Source of the DNA: Bacilli bacterium | GTDB taxonomy: Bacteria; Bacillota_I; Bacilli_A; RF39; UBA660 | Reading direction: 5' to 3' | DNA: 47,676 nt | Assembly: GCA_900772095.1 (NCBI GenBank) | Contig: CAAGQJ010000059.1 | Location: forward strand, 1-47,676 | Shown: positions 9,038-16,313 of the stretch, one piece after another | How the letters are laid out: the number at the start of each line of letters is the position of its first letter | How positions within the stretch are numbered: the stretch's first letter is position 1 | Notes under the pieces: generated by a model | The model's database searches: none | What the model was told of the DNA's origin: nothing | The model's input: the letters and a program-made list of their open reading frames with translations, nothing else | Translations under genes and position numbers: made by a program

Positions 9038-9415
9038 TTATTCCTCCTTGTTGTTATCCACATATTCCACTGCCAGTTCTTGCAGCTTTAGTTGGAATTC
9101 TGCATACTCCATTTCAGCCTGCTGTTTTAGCTCTATGCCTTGCAGCCCAAGTGCTAAAATGCTTTTAATAATGCCTAAGCCTACGTCGCGGCGGCCTTCG
9201 TTATAGAAAGTCTTGCTATTGCCGGTAAAGCACATAGAGTTTACTTTGGTTACGTCAAGCATACGCATCAAGAACCAGCGCCCGCTTTCGCTCCCTAAAA
9301 GGTCAAGTAGGGCCTCTTTGTCCCTTCTTGCCTGCTCTCTTACCATGTACTCTGTCAGCAGTGCTTGCTTTCTATCCTCGCCGGTATTGGATTTATATTT
9401 AAACTGCTCGCTCAT
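9038..9415 (-). CDS. Bbp19-like virion-associated protein
   Basis: A 125-residue protein starting MSEQFKYKSNTG. WFLMRMLDVTKVNSMCFTG followed by NSKTFYNEGRRDVGL is the signature of the BPP-1 Bbp19 family, always found between portal and scaffold. The ATG (9413-9415) overlaps the portal stop as TAATG and has GGGAGG upstream. The exact structural role is unknown. Confidence 0.75.
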   Translation of the reverse strand: MSEQFKYKSNTGEDRKQALLTEYMVREQARRDKEALLDLLGSESGRWFLMRMLDVTKVNSMCFTGNSKTFYNEGRRDVGLGIIKSILALGLQGIELKQQAEMEYAEFQLKLQELAVEYVDNNKEE

Positions 9416-11187
9416 TATTCCCAACCTCCCGGCACGCCTAGCCAGCTTGTAATAGCCGGGTTTGAATCATTCGCCGCCGCAGTAAGATTTTTGGCCGCCT
9501 CTGCCGCAGGAGCCGCAGCCTGTGCCATTGCCAAGCCTTCCTGCATTTCCTGCTGCCGTTGCATTTCCTGCTGCTCTTGTTTGAGCATTTCTTGTACTTC
9601 TTCATCACTGCGCAATGCCATCGCAGGCACGCCAAGCATTTCAAAGTATTTTGTAATAGCACCCAACGGGTTAATCTTCTTCGTAACTTCTGGCCATACT
9701 TGCGCCATCTGTCCGGTTTGTGCTATCGCCTGTTCGATATTCACAAGTCCGCTCATCTTCTGCGCCTGCGCCAAAGGTGAAATATAGTCCACTTCTACAT
9801 CCTCTTCACTCAAAATGTCTTGTAGTTCTTCCGGTACCGGTGGGAATCCACCACTTCTGTCGATGATGTTATATACACGTTGAAGAATCAGTGTTAAGAA
9901 TTCATCCTGCAATCGCTCAACCACGGGGCCTAGCTGTTGCAGTTTTTCCTGCGTTCTCTCCATAACCTCTCTAGCAGTCATGCGGCTATTATCAAGGTTA
10001 TCTAACATCAAGAACAAATCAGCACTGTATGCTCTCTTTATAGCATCCTCAACACGAATAATTTCTTCCTGCGCGTCCTTCAAGTCAAGGTCAACCGCGA
10101 ACAAAGGCTTAACCATATCTTGCGTCTGGTCATCTACGGCTGTTAGACCGCCAGGCATCAAGTTAATACCGCCGTTATTCATAAGGCTTGGGCTGCCTTG
10201 CATCGGCGGCTTTATCTTTAACTCTATTGCTGTGAGATAATCTTTTTTCAGCAGTTGCAGCATTTTACTGTCGCCTTCTGCAAACCACGCAGGACCTCTT
10301 GCGTATGCCTCATTGCCGCTGACAAGATAACGCGCTACCGGTACTGCTTCTTCTTCAAAGCCGCCAACATACAAGTATTCGTCACTCTCTGACTTTTCCA
10401 ACCAGTACACGCTTCTATACGGCATATTCAGTCTGTCCATGTAGCCAGGCAGCTTATCACTGTTAGGCTCTACCATCCAGCAGACTTTATACTTCTTAGT
10501 AAGATTGGTCTGATTGTCTAACAGTCCTTTCAGATTGTCGGGCAAAGCGTCTACGCCGAAGCAGTCTGCTAGCTGCTGCAAAGTCATATCGTACTTTCTT
10601 GCAAAAGTAGTTACCTTGCCGAAGCCGTCTGCTTCAAGTGCATAAGTACCGATTGTCATTGTCTGGAACCTCACGCCGTTTTCTGCGTCGTAGAATATAG
10701 CCATCGGGCACTGCCCAAAAGGCAATTCCAGATATACAGTATGGATGCTGTTATAGAAGTTGCTCTTTGCAAGCACGCTTGATACAATCTCTTGTCTTGT
10801 GTCAAGCACCTTCATAGCCTCAACATTCGTATTAAGTTCCGGCCGCCTGTATGCAAATCTGAACCACTGGCGGCTCGGCGGTGTAAGTCCGCTCATAACG
10901 CCAGCGGCAAATACCTGTGCCGCTCTCCACGCTACGCCATGCACAATCTTCAAGTCACGTCTGCGCGCGGGATTGGTCTTGTCTGCTGTATCGTCAAACT
11001 CGCCGACAAACGGAAGCTGATAATCTCTTATCTCTTTCCATCTGTCTACCCAATCTCGCCTATCCTCGTACATGCTTTTAAGCTTACGCACCAAACGTTG
11101 GCGGTCTGGCAAGTTCTTTTTCAGCGGCACCCCGTCACTAGGAAGTGTTCCCTGTGGCTTGCTCGCCGCTATCGTTTGAAAGTTCAT
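9415..11187 (-). CDS. Portal (head-tail connector) protein
   Basis: A 590-residue portal of the T7/BPP-1 head-to-tail connector type. Visible family segments are the N-terminal SMYEDRRDWVDRWKEIRDY helix, GVAWRAAQVFAAGVMSGLTPPSRQWF, and ADLFLMLDNLDNSRMTAREV followed by ERTQEKLQQLGPVVERLQDEFL. The C-terminus is a Gln/Ala-rich barrel-like tail. A GAGGTAA site precedes the ATG. It forms the dodecameric DNA channel and terminase docking site. Confidence 0.92.
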   Translation of the reverse strand: MNFQTIAASKPQGTLPSDGVPLKKNLPDRQRLVRKLKSMYEDRRDWVDRWKEIRDYQLPFVGEFDDTADKTNPARRRDLKIVHGVAWRAAQVFAAGVMSGLTPPSRQWFRFAYRRPELNTNVEAMKVLDTRQEIVSSVLAKSNFYNSIHTVYLELPFGQCPMAIFYDAENGVRFQTMTIGTYALEADGFGKVTTFARKYDMTLQQLADCFGVDALPDNLKGLLDNQTNLTKKYKVCWMVEPNSDKLPGYMDRLNMPYRSVYWLEKSESDEYLYVGGFEEEAVPVARYLVSGNEAYARGPAWFAEGDSKMLQLLKKDYLTAIELKIKPPMQGSPSLMNNGGINLMPGGLTAVDDQTQDMVKPLFAVDLDLKDAQEEIIRVEDAIKRAYSADLFLMLDNLDNSRMTAREVMERTQEKLQQLGPVVERLQDEFLTLILQRVYNIIDRSGGFPPVPEELQDILSEEDVEVDYISPLAQAQKMSGLVNIEQAIAQTGQMAQVWPEVTKKINPLGAITKYFEMLGVPAMALRSDEEVQEMLKQEQQEMQRQQEMQEGLAMAQAAAPAAEAAKNLTAAANDSNPAITSWLGVPGGWE

Positions 11188-11200
11188 AAGCTGTTACCTC

Positions 11201-11401
11201 TTAGCCTAAAGTATTACGGCCGCCCTCGCCGCCACTAGCAATAGTGCTTGTCTGCGTAGATGAAAAGCCTCTGCGTTTCTTCTTGTTACTGTCGTTGCCG
11301 GCCGCAACTTCGCTGCTTGTCGCAACGGTAGTCGGTGCCGGGTCCACCTTTTCAATAGTCGGCATGTTGCCGCCACCGAATAATTTTGCAATACCACCCA
11401 T
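11201..11401 (-). CDS. Small protein between terminase and portal
   Basis: A 66-residue protein starting MGGIAKLFGGG, with a KKKRRGFSSTQTS basic patch and the ending GRNTLG. Small proteins with this glycine-rich start and terminal G(R/K)xTLG occur between TerL and portal in many podoviruses, with unknown role. The ATG at 11399-11401 lies just past the TerL stop; GGGGGCG is the ribosome site. A longer in-frame start at 11440 would overlap TerL and is less likely. Confidence 0.65.
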   Translation of the reverse strand: MGGIAKLFGGGNMPTIEKVDPAPTTVATSSEVAAGNDSNKKKRRGFSSTQTSTIASGGEGGRNTLG

Positions 11402-11403
11402 TT

Positions 11404-12759
11404 TTAAATCGCCCCCATAATTGAATATTCTGTGTTGCACATCAGCACTTTAGGCTTTCTATCGTCAAACCCTAACTGCCTTAACGGAACCTTCCTTGCA
11501 AATGTTAGTGCCAGGCCGTCTGCAAGGTCCGGTGAACGTCCTAGCTTTTCTTTTATCTCCTCTTTAGGCGTTAGTATTAAACGCCCATTCTTAGAGTACT
11601 TGTAGTGAATGACAGCAAGCTCTTCTCTTAGTCCAGGTTCATCCGGCAAAGCTCCGCCATCTTCTATCCAGTCTTTCAGTTTGAAGTACATCTCTGCTCT
11701 GATATTCTCATAGCGCTTATTCTCTATCGCCGCACCTTGAAATGGTATCTCTCTCAAAGCCGTGTACCCCATCTGCCGTAATCTGTCGACTACGCCAGCA
11801 CCCATGTTGCCAACGTCTATAAAGGTCATATCTGCCTTATTTTCATCCATTGCCAAAGCAATATAATCTGCCGTCTGCATCGTGTTCAGCTTCTTATAGA
11901 TTCTCGGCTTAGCATATGCCATTAAACCCTTACGCCGCCATATGCACGTTCTGTCATCGCCAAAGCGCGCTATATCAGCGCCTTGCACCAGCGGCATATC
12001 ATAGGGAACATCCTTTTCTGTCAGCTCTCTACTGAAAGCCTTATCTAGTTCCTCCAGGCTGAAAAGCTCGTTGATTGCCGATACGCTAAAGTCACACAAA
12101 TACTCTTGTCTGAATTCTACCTCCGGCATATCCTCTTTCAGTTCTTCTATGCTCTTTGCGTCTATAATGCCGCTATCGTACACGTTCGACAAATACGCAA
12201 AATAACGCTTATTCGTCTTGGCCTTCTTGTACATCTCATAGAAGTTGTTCTGCCCCTTGGGTGTACCGATGAAATAGCAATAGCCTTTTCTGTCGCCGTT
12301 CTCTATCGCAGGTCTGATAATCTGCGTCCACATCTCCGGCTTCATATCCGAATACTCGTCAAGTATTACGCCGTCCCAATATGTACCACGTAATGCGTCG
12401 GGGTTATTCGCACCAACGATATATATTCTCGCTCCCTGCGCTCCAGGTACTTTACTGGGGAATTCAACATACTTCTTTGTCTCATTCACCTTGATGCCTT
12501 CTATGACGCTTGTGTAATACTTCAACGGGCCCCACGCGATAATTTCCATCTGTGCGCTGAACGGACCTACTAAAGCATACTGCGGACTGATTAAGTCGCT
12601 CTGCAAAGCATCCCTTATAAGGTGATTCACCATTCCGATGGTCTTACCAAAGCGGCGGTGTGCTACGATTACTGCAAAGCGGTGTCTGCTTAATTCCTTA
12701 TGCAGCACCTTCGCCCATGCAGGTCGTGGAGTATATGGTATCTGTATTACGTTTTCCAT
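11404..12759 (-). CDS. terL: Terminase large subunit
   Basis: A 451-residue packaging ATPase/nuclease. Walker A is AHRRFGKT (33-40), Walker B is VILDEYSDM (131-139), with the ATPase coupling segment GTPKGQNNFYE after it. The nuclease domain shows GADIARFGDDRT and TFIDVGNMGAG, the expected acidic residues of the RNase H-like site. The start at 12757-12759 follows a run of nine G on the coding strand that serves as ribosome site. An open extension upstream to 13008 reads the complement of a rightward ORF and is not typical terminase. Confidence 0.95.
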   Translation of the reverse strand: MENVIQIPYTPRPAWAKVLHKELSRHRFAVIVAHRRFGKTIGMVNHLIRDALQSDLISPQYALVGPFSAQMEIIAWGPLKYYTSVIEGIKVNETKKYVEFPSKVPGAQGARIYIVGANNPDALRGTYWDGVILDEYSDMKPEMWTQIIRPAIENGDRKGYCYFIGTPKGQNNFYEMYKKAKTNKRYFAYLSNVYDSGIIDAKSIEELKEDMPEVEFRQEYLCDFSVSAINELFSLEELDKAFSRELTEKDVPYDMPLVQGADIARFGDDRTCIWRRKGLMAYAKPRIYKKLNTMQTADYIALAMDENKADMTFIDVGNMGAGVVDRLRQMGYTALREIPFQGAAIENKRYENIRAEMYFKLKDWIEDGGALPDEPGLREELAVIHYKYSKNGRLILTPKEEIKEKLGRSPDLADGLALTFARKVPLRQLGFDDRKPKVLMCNTEYSIMGAI

Positions 12760-12850
12760 GTTTACCCCCCCCTTGAAAAAATCGTTTTGGTAATTTTTGG
12801 TATTTACCTCCCCCGGCGGCTGCGAAATTTTTGGGCCCCACCCCCACTCA

Positions 12851-13132
12851 ATGTCAGAGGAAAAGGAAGAAATCAAAATCAACTTTTGTGAAAAGCCAGG
12901 GAAATCACCAACGCCAGCGCCGCCAACCAACCAATCAGAACCCGCGCCAAACAAAAATAAAAACGTGGTAGGCCTGCCGCATGAGCCACGCAGGAACGGC
13001 CGCAGCATATGCCAGGTAAACGCCTGCCGCCAACATCTGGAGGAGCCAGCTAATCAGCAGCAGCAGGATAATATTTTACGTCCGATAATAAGGATTATGT
13101 TAAAAGCTCTATCTATGTTTATGTTTTGGTAG
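12851..13132 (+). CDS. Candidate counter-oriented small gene between terS and terL
   Basis: An open frame of 93 codons running rightward against the late operon, starting MSEEKEEIKINF, with a Pro/Asn-rich linker (residues about 18-40), a basic C-containing stretch (RSICQVNACRQHL), a Gln run and an amphipathic or hydrophobic end (ending MFMFW). It fills most of the 360-bp gap between terL start and terS stop and overlaps the terS stop by 14 bp. No good ribosome site precedes its ATG, which lowers confidence. If it is not coding, this gap is untranslated leader of terL. Confidence 0.35.
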   Translation: MSEEKEEIKINFCEKPGKSPTPAPPTNQSEPAPNKNKNVVGLPHEPRRNGRSICQVNACRQHLEEPANQQQQDNILRPIIRIMLKALSMFMFW

Positions 13133-13472
13133 CATCTTCTGAACAATCGTTTACTATTACTGCGTCATCTGCCGCGCCCCAATGATACACAGCCGGGCCC
13201 TTGTTAGCGTGCTGCTGCTTGTCAAAAGCGCCTATACTCTCTGCATATAGCTTTGACGCGGCTAACTTATCCTTGTTGCTGGCTTTATTGTCTGACATAA
13301 TTTTGAGCCAATAAGCCTGAAGGTCCTGCACAGCCAGGACGGCAACGGCTGCGCCCTGCTGTTTGAGCAGCGCCGCACAGTCCTCTAACGTCTGCGGCGT
13401 TGTCGCTATTGCCGGCGGCCTGCCTCTTGTCGGTGTATTTGTGTTAGCTAATAAACTTTTAATCTTAAACAT
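13119..13472 (-). CDS. terS: Terminase small subunit
   Basis: A 117-residue protein, first gene of the late operon and upstream of TerL. Residues 10-35 include a basic RGRPP segment; the central AYWLKIMSDNKASNKDKLAASKLYAES helical hairpin is typical of small terminases that oligomerise and bind pac DNA. The ATG at 13470-13472 is preceded by an in-frame GTG; neither has a strong ribosome site, suggesting leader-controlled translation. TerS proteins are divergent, so position carries much of the call. Confidence 0.75.
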   Translation of the reverse strand: MFKIKSLLANTNTPTRGRPPAIATTPQTLEDCAALLKQQGAAVAVLAVQDLQAYWLKIMSDNKASNKDKLAASKLYAESIGAFDKQQHANKGPAVYHWGAADDAVIVNDCSEDATKT

Positions 13473-13475
13473 CAC

Positions 13476-13750
13476 GTCACACTTTTGTTACAACCATATA
13501 TAATATATTATTAATATCAATCACAACAGATTTTGTAAACATCAATAATATAAATACAATCAATAATCTTTATTTGCAAGAATCCAACAATAAAAAAAGA
13601 TTGACAAATAAAAACTGCCAATCATCAATAAAATTATATTAATTATCTTGTTTTGAATTATATACCCTAAAAAATGCTATTAAGTCAATGATACATTATT
13701 ATATTTTTGTGAACGTCTTAACATATTATAAATGTTGCTGAATAAAGAAG
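13476..13750. promoter_or_regulatory. AT-rich intergenic region upstream of the late operon
   Basis: This 275-bp stretch is far more AT-rich than its neighbours and holds no credible gene. It contains repeated ATCAATAA(T/A) motifs at 13541-13549, 13559-13567 and 13624-13632, and a related TATCAATCA near 13515. Leftward, TTGTGA and TTATAT spaced 17 bp are a weak late-promoter candidate. The repeats could bind a late activator or mark a melting element; there is no direct evidence for either. Confidence 0.45.
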
Positions 13751-13788
13751 AACGGCCGCCGCTGAACATCTGCCAGCGTGCGGCCGTT
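13751..13788 (-). terminator. Hairpin terminator of the cassette repressor gene
   Basis: AACGGCCGC (13751-13759) pairs with GCGGCCGTT (13780-13788), extended by CGCTG/CAGCG with one bulge. It lies 21 bp past the stop of the HTH gene; the minus strand continues CTTCTTTATT, a modest T tail. It would end the repressor transcript before the late operon. Confidence 0.7.
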
Positions 13789-13808
13789 GCTACTCTTATA
13801 ATGTTGTT

Positions 13809-14069
13809 TTAACCCTCTGCATCATCTGCGGGGCTGCCGTCATCTGCTGGCGGCACTGGGAACGTCAGAACGGCGCGCCCGGTATCATCTACAAACGCCA
13901 GGCGAACGCCGCAGGCCTGCGCTATCCTGGTTAAATCCTGCGCCGTGAACGAATCCCGGTTATATTTGTTGCTTATCGCCTGGGGACGCGCTAGCCCGCA
14001 GGCCTGCGCCAGGTCCGCGCGGCTCAATCCTGCCAGCTGGGCAGCAGCCTTAATTGTCGGTGTAATCAT
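13809..14069 (-). CDS. HTH (XRE-like) repressor of the accessory cassette
   Basis: An 86-residue protein. Residues 9-60 form a compact helix-turn-helix: LAGLSRADLAQACGLARPQAISN with conserved spacing, then LTRIAQACGVRLAFV. The C-terminus is acidic and Pro/Asp-rich (PPADDGSPADDAEG). It is transcribed divergently from the rightward cassette and flanked by palindromes with GAGT/ACTC half-sites that overlap both promoters, so autoregulation and control of the cassette are likely. GGAGG lies 9 bp before the ATG. Its DNA is GC-richer than most of the phage, like the cassette. Confidence 0.75.
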   Translation of the reverse strand: MITPTIKAAAQLAGLSRADLAQACGLARPQAISNKYNRDSFTAQDLTRIAQACGVRLAFVDDTGRAVLTFPVPPADDGSPADDAEG

Positions 14070-14100
14070 GTTGCTATACCTCCTTAGCTATCTTATCTAC

Positions 14101-14129
14101 ATTATATACCCGCCGCGAGTTTTTGACAA
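14101..14129 (-). promoter_or_regulatory. Leftward promoter of the cassette repressor
   Basis: On the minus strand, TTGTCA (14124-14129) and TATAAT (14101-14106) are separated by exactly 17 bp and lie upstream of the HTH gene. The -35 box falls inside the first GAGT/ACTC palindrome. Confidence 0.75.
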
Positions 14130-14230
14130 CTCAAAAAAATATAAAAAAATCTCAAATCGAGTATTGACAAGATACCCAACACGAGTTACAATAGACTCAA
14201 CAAGTCAAAGAAAGCACTCAATTAGAGTGC
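14117..14230. promoter_or_regulatory. Operator array with GAGT/ACTC palindromes
   Basis: Four inverted repeats share GAGT/ACTC half-sites: GAGTT...AACTC (14117-14132), CTCAAATCGAG (14151-14161), GAGT...ACTC (14183-14198, over the rightward -10) and the perfect GCACTC-AATTA-GAGTGC (14214-14230, in the leader). They overlap both divergent promoters, as expected for binding of the adjacent HTH protein. Confidence 0.65.
14164..14192 (+). promoter_or_regulatory. Rightward promoter of the accessory cassette
   Basis: TTGACA (14164-14169) and TACAAT (14187-14192) are spaced 17 bp, a near-consensus housekeeping promoter. The -10 lies between the half-sites of the third palindrome, so it should be strongly repressible. 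Confidence 0.85.
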
Positions 14231-14250
14231 TATTTTAGGAGGTTATGAAA

Positions 14251-14463
14251 ATGAAATTATTTACAAGCATTATCCTAGGCGGCGTTCTGCAGGTCCTGGC
14301 CGTTAGCGCCAGCCGCTCAGCCTACATTAACCCCGATACAGCGAACGCGCTGGATTGCTTCTTCTGGTACGTGGAAAACGGCGGCCTTGAAGTTGCTTGC
14401 GTACAAACAGCCGCCGACCTGGGCTGCTACGACCTGGCGGACGTTATCGCCGCATTATTTTAA
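14251..14463 (+). CDS. Small cassette protein with signal-like N-terminus
   Basis: A 70-residue protein starting MKLFTSIILGGVLQVLAVSAS, which resembles a short signal or membrane segment, followed by a helical region with three cysteines (CFFWYV, VACVQ, GCYDL) and the ending VIAALF. ATG 14251 sits 8 bp after GGAGG; the in-frame ATG at 14245 is too close. It is the first gene of the cassette. No family is recognised. Confidence 0.6.
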   Translation: MKLFTSIILGGVLQVLAVSASRSAYINPDTANALDCFFWYVENGGLEVACVQTAADLGCYDLADVIAALF

Positions 14464-14477
14464 GGAGGATGAAAACA

Positions 14478-14606
14478 ATGAAAATTAAAAACTTGCGTAT
14501 CAAACAACTTATAAAAGTTGCTCAGCTCATGAACCGCTACCCCGCATTAAGCGAGGCACAGCAAGAAGTCTACCAGTACGCAACCAACATCGTATATCTG
14601 CTGTAA
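14478..14606 (+). CDS. 42-aa basic cassette protein
   Basis: A 42-codon gene (starts MKIKNLRIKQLIKVAQLMNR) with AAGGAGG upstream of the ATG. It is basic at the N-terminus and ends hydrophobically (ATNIVYLL). It lies 14 bp after the preceding gene. The function is unknown. Confidence 0.55.
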   Translation: MKIKNLRIKQLIKVAQLMNRYPALSEAQQEVYQYATNIVYLL

Positions 14607-14613
14607 GCTGATG

Positions 14614-14633
14614 ACAAGGGCGAAAGCCCTTGT
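14614..14633 (+). other. Intergenic GNRA-loop hairpin
   Basis: A perfect 8-bp stem ACAAGGGC/GCCCTTGT closes on a GAAA tetraloop between the 42-aa gene and the J-domain fusion gene. No T tract follows, so it is more likely an RNA-stability or processing element than a terminator. Confidence 0.7.
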
Positions 14634-14689
14634 AAAGCTGCCGGCGGCGGTTCAAAGCCCGCGCCCAGCCGAAAGGAGAGAATAAGAAA

Positions 14690-15634
14690 ATGACTTTTGA
14701 AAAGTATAATGCGAACCCCGAAAACAAGAATATTGGTGATTGCTCAATTAGAGCAATCTGCACGGCAACCCCGTTAACCTACCAGCAAGCGAAAAAGCTG
14801 CTGGAAACAAAGGTATTTGAGAGCGGCGCCGCGTGGAACACCGTTAAAAACATCACCGCCGCCCTGGCTGATTTAGGTATAGAGGTTAAAGCCGCCAGCC
14901 GCGAAACAGTCAACAGCTTTACAAAGCATTGCGATACCGGCGCCAGCTACGTTGTTTTTGTAGCAAAGCACGCCGTAGCCGTTGTCAACGGCGTTATCTA
15001 TGATACATGGGACAGCAGCCGCCGTTTTGTAAAGCTGGTTGCCAAAGTCAGCCGCGAGAAATTCGCCGAATTAAAAGCCAAATACAACCCGGAACCAAAA
15101 AAGGAGGAAAAGAAAATGGACTGGAGAAAGATTTTTGCCGCTTGCGAAACAATCGAGGAACTTAAGAAGGCATTTAAAAAAGCCTGCATGAGCTGCCACC
15201 CGGACAAAGGCGGCACGGCCGCAGAATTTAAGGCAATGAGCGCAGCGCACGACAAACGCGCCGCCGAACTTGCCGAAAGCGAAAGCCGCCAGGAATGGAG
15301 CCGCAACAAGAAAGCGGACGGCACTTATAAAACAGCCGCCGAAATCCTGGCCGAACAGGCGGAATTTGCCGAAATCCTGGCCGTGCTGATGGGCTTGAAG
15401 GGCCTTGAAATTGAAATCTGCGGTAGTTGGCTATGGATTGGAGGCGAAACGAAAGAGAACAAAGACGCCTTGAAAGGCGCCGGCTGCAGATGGGCCAGCA
15501 AGAAAAAACTTTGGTACTGGCATGCTGGCGAGTGGGTAAAGAAAGTCCGCCGCGCGTTGACTATGGAACAAATCCGCGACCTGCACGGCAGCGAGTTTTT
15601 GAAGTATCGCCCGGAAACGCCCTTGTTACAATAG
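14690..15634 (+). CDS. Papain-like domain fused to a J-domain protein
   Basis: A 314-residue, three-part protein. Residues 1-115 resemble small C39/papain-like cysteine peptidases: GDCSIRA with C18, then KHAVAVVNGVIYDTWDS with H94 and D105 or D108 as possible catalytic partners. Residues 143-205 form a J-domain with the HPD signature at 170-172 (CHPDKGG). Residues 235-285 (IEICGSWLWIGG, then CRWASKKKLWYWH) are the C-terminal domain regularly found with J-domain proteins of Firmicutes mobile elements. A Lys/Glu-rich linker at 134-142 contains a strong internal ribosome site. Host-chaperone recruitment and proteolysis are inferences. Confidence 0.7.
   Translation: MTFEKYNANPENKNIGDCSIRAICTATPLTYQQAKKLLETKVFESGAAWNTVKNITAALADLGIEVKAASRETVNSFTKHCDTGASYVVFVAKHAVAVVNGVIYDTWDSSRRFVKLVAKVSREKFAELKAKYNPEPKKEEKKMDWRKIFAACETIEELKKAFKKACMSCHPDKGGTAAEFKAMSAAHDKRAAELAESESRQEWSRNKKADGTYKTAAEILAEQAEFAEILAVLMGLKGLEIEICGSWLWIGGETKENKDALKGAGCRWASKKKLWYWHAGEWVKKVRRALTMEQIRDLHGSEFLKYRPETPLLQ
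15116..15634 (+). CDS. Internal-start isoform: stand-alone J-domain protein
   Basis: Inside the fusion gene, AAGGAGG (15101-15107) lies 8 bp before an in-frame ATG (15116) encoding MDWRKIFAACETIEEL. Translation there would give a 172-residue J-domain protein starting where stand-alone homologues do. The linker residues encoded by the site (KKEEKK) carry no obvious domain. Either both products are made, or two genes fused by loss of a stop codon. Confidence 0.5.
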   Translation: MDWRKIFAACETIEELKKAFKKACMSCHPDKGGTAAEFKAMSAAHDKRAAELAESESRQEWSRNKKADGTYKTAAEILAEQAEFAEILAVLMGLKGLEIEICGSWLWIGGETKENKDALKGAGCRWASKKKLWYWHAGEWVKKVRRALTMEQIRDLHGSEFLKYRPETPLLQ

Positions 15635-15639
15635 CCGAA

Positions 15640-15682
15640 ACGCCGCCCCGTGCGGCGTATACCGGGGACCGGCCGCCCCGGT
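15640..15682 (+). other. Tandem intergenic hairpins
   Basis: Two perfect 7-bp stems in a row: ACGCCGC/GCGGCGT (15640-15658) and ACCGGGG/CCCCGGT (15661-15682), between the J-domain gene and the next gene. No T run follows either. Confidence 0.65.
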
Positions 15683-15714
15683 ACTGATGAGGCAGGCCAA
15701 AGGAGGAAGTTAAA

Positions 15715-16221
15715 ATGTCAGTTATTCGATTATCAGCTAACCACGTTTACGCCGTTGCTGCTGGCGTTACGAAATTACTTAACAGCGTTCCCGCCGTCAA
15801 TTATGTTTTTTTAAAGGACAACACGCGCGACGCTTTAAACGCTGCGTTTAAGGACTGCAAAGGGGAATCAAAGTACAGCCTTTATCCCTACGAGGGAGCG
15901 AACGTGTTTACCCTTTTAGCCGACATCAACGCCCGCGCATACGTTGGCAGATACGGCGAACCGGCGGAAGCGGTCCGGCTGGATGAAATCACCGAACCCC
16001 GAAACCTGCTGAAAACGCCAAAAATCGTCAATCAGCATTACGACCCCGGCGCCGATTGGTTCGCCTGGGTAAAATTGCTTGAATCGTATATCTACCAATG
16101 CGACGGGGACACCACCGGCGGCGCCCCCGTTATAAAAGCGCTGGCGCTGCTGCTAGCAGATGTTAAGTTATGGATTTTTAACCATTTAGACATCTACGAC
16201 CGCGCGCCGTGGCTCATTTGA
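15715..16221 (+). CDS. Cassette protein of unknown function, 168 aa
   Basis: A 168-residue soluble protein starting MSVIRLSANHVYAVAAGVTK with AAAGGAGG upstream. The C-terminal part is helical (APVIKALALLLADVKLWIF). Codons are GC-rich like the rest of the cassette. No family recognised. Its place behind the repressor-controlled promoter, apart from replication and virion genes, suggests an accessory (host-interaction) role. Confidence 0.6.
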   Translation: MSVIRLSANHVYAVAAGVTKLLNSVPAVNYVFLKDNTRDALNAAFKDCKGESKYSLYPYEGANVFTLLADINARAYVGRYGEPAEAVRLDEITEPRNLLKTPKIVNQHYDPGADWFAWVKLLESYIYQCDGDTTGGAPVIKALALLLADVKLWIFNHLDIYDRAPWLI

Positions 16222-16243
16222 GCATTTTAAACTATTCAACCCA

Positions 16244-16272
16244 CTACACCGGCAGGAAAGCCGCCGGTGTAG
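16244..16272 (+). other. Intergenic hairpin, 10-bp stem
   Basis: CTACACCGGC (16244-16253) and GCCGGTGTAG (16263-16272) pair perfectly around a 9-nt loop, between the 168- and 169-aa genes. There is no T tract. Confidence 0.7.
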
Positions 16273-16313
16273 AATATTAAAAGGCAGAAGCGATTTTCTA
16301 GGAGGAATCAACC

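Noticed and set aside
12760..13008. Longer N-terminus of the large terminase
   Set aside because: The in-frame extension is not terminase-like, and the ATG at 12757-12759 gives the usual terminase N-terminus with a ribosome site.
13809..14606. Toxin-antitoxin pair formed by the HTH protein and the first cassette genes
   Set aside because: They are divergent, not co-transcribed, and neither small protein resembles a known toxin; a repressor-operator arrangement explains the layout better.
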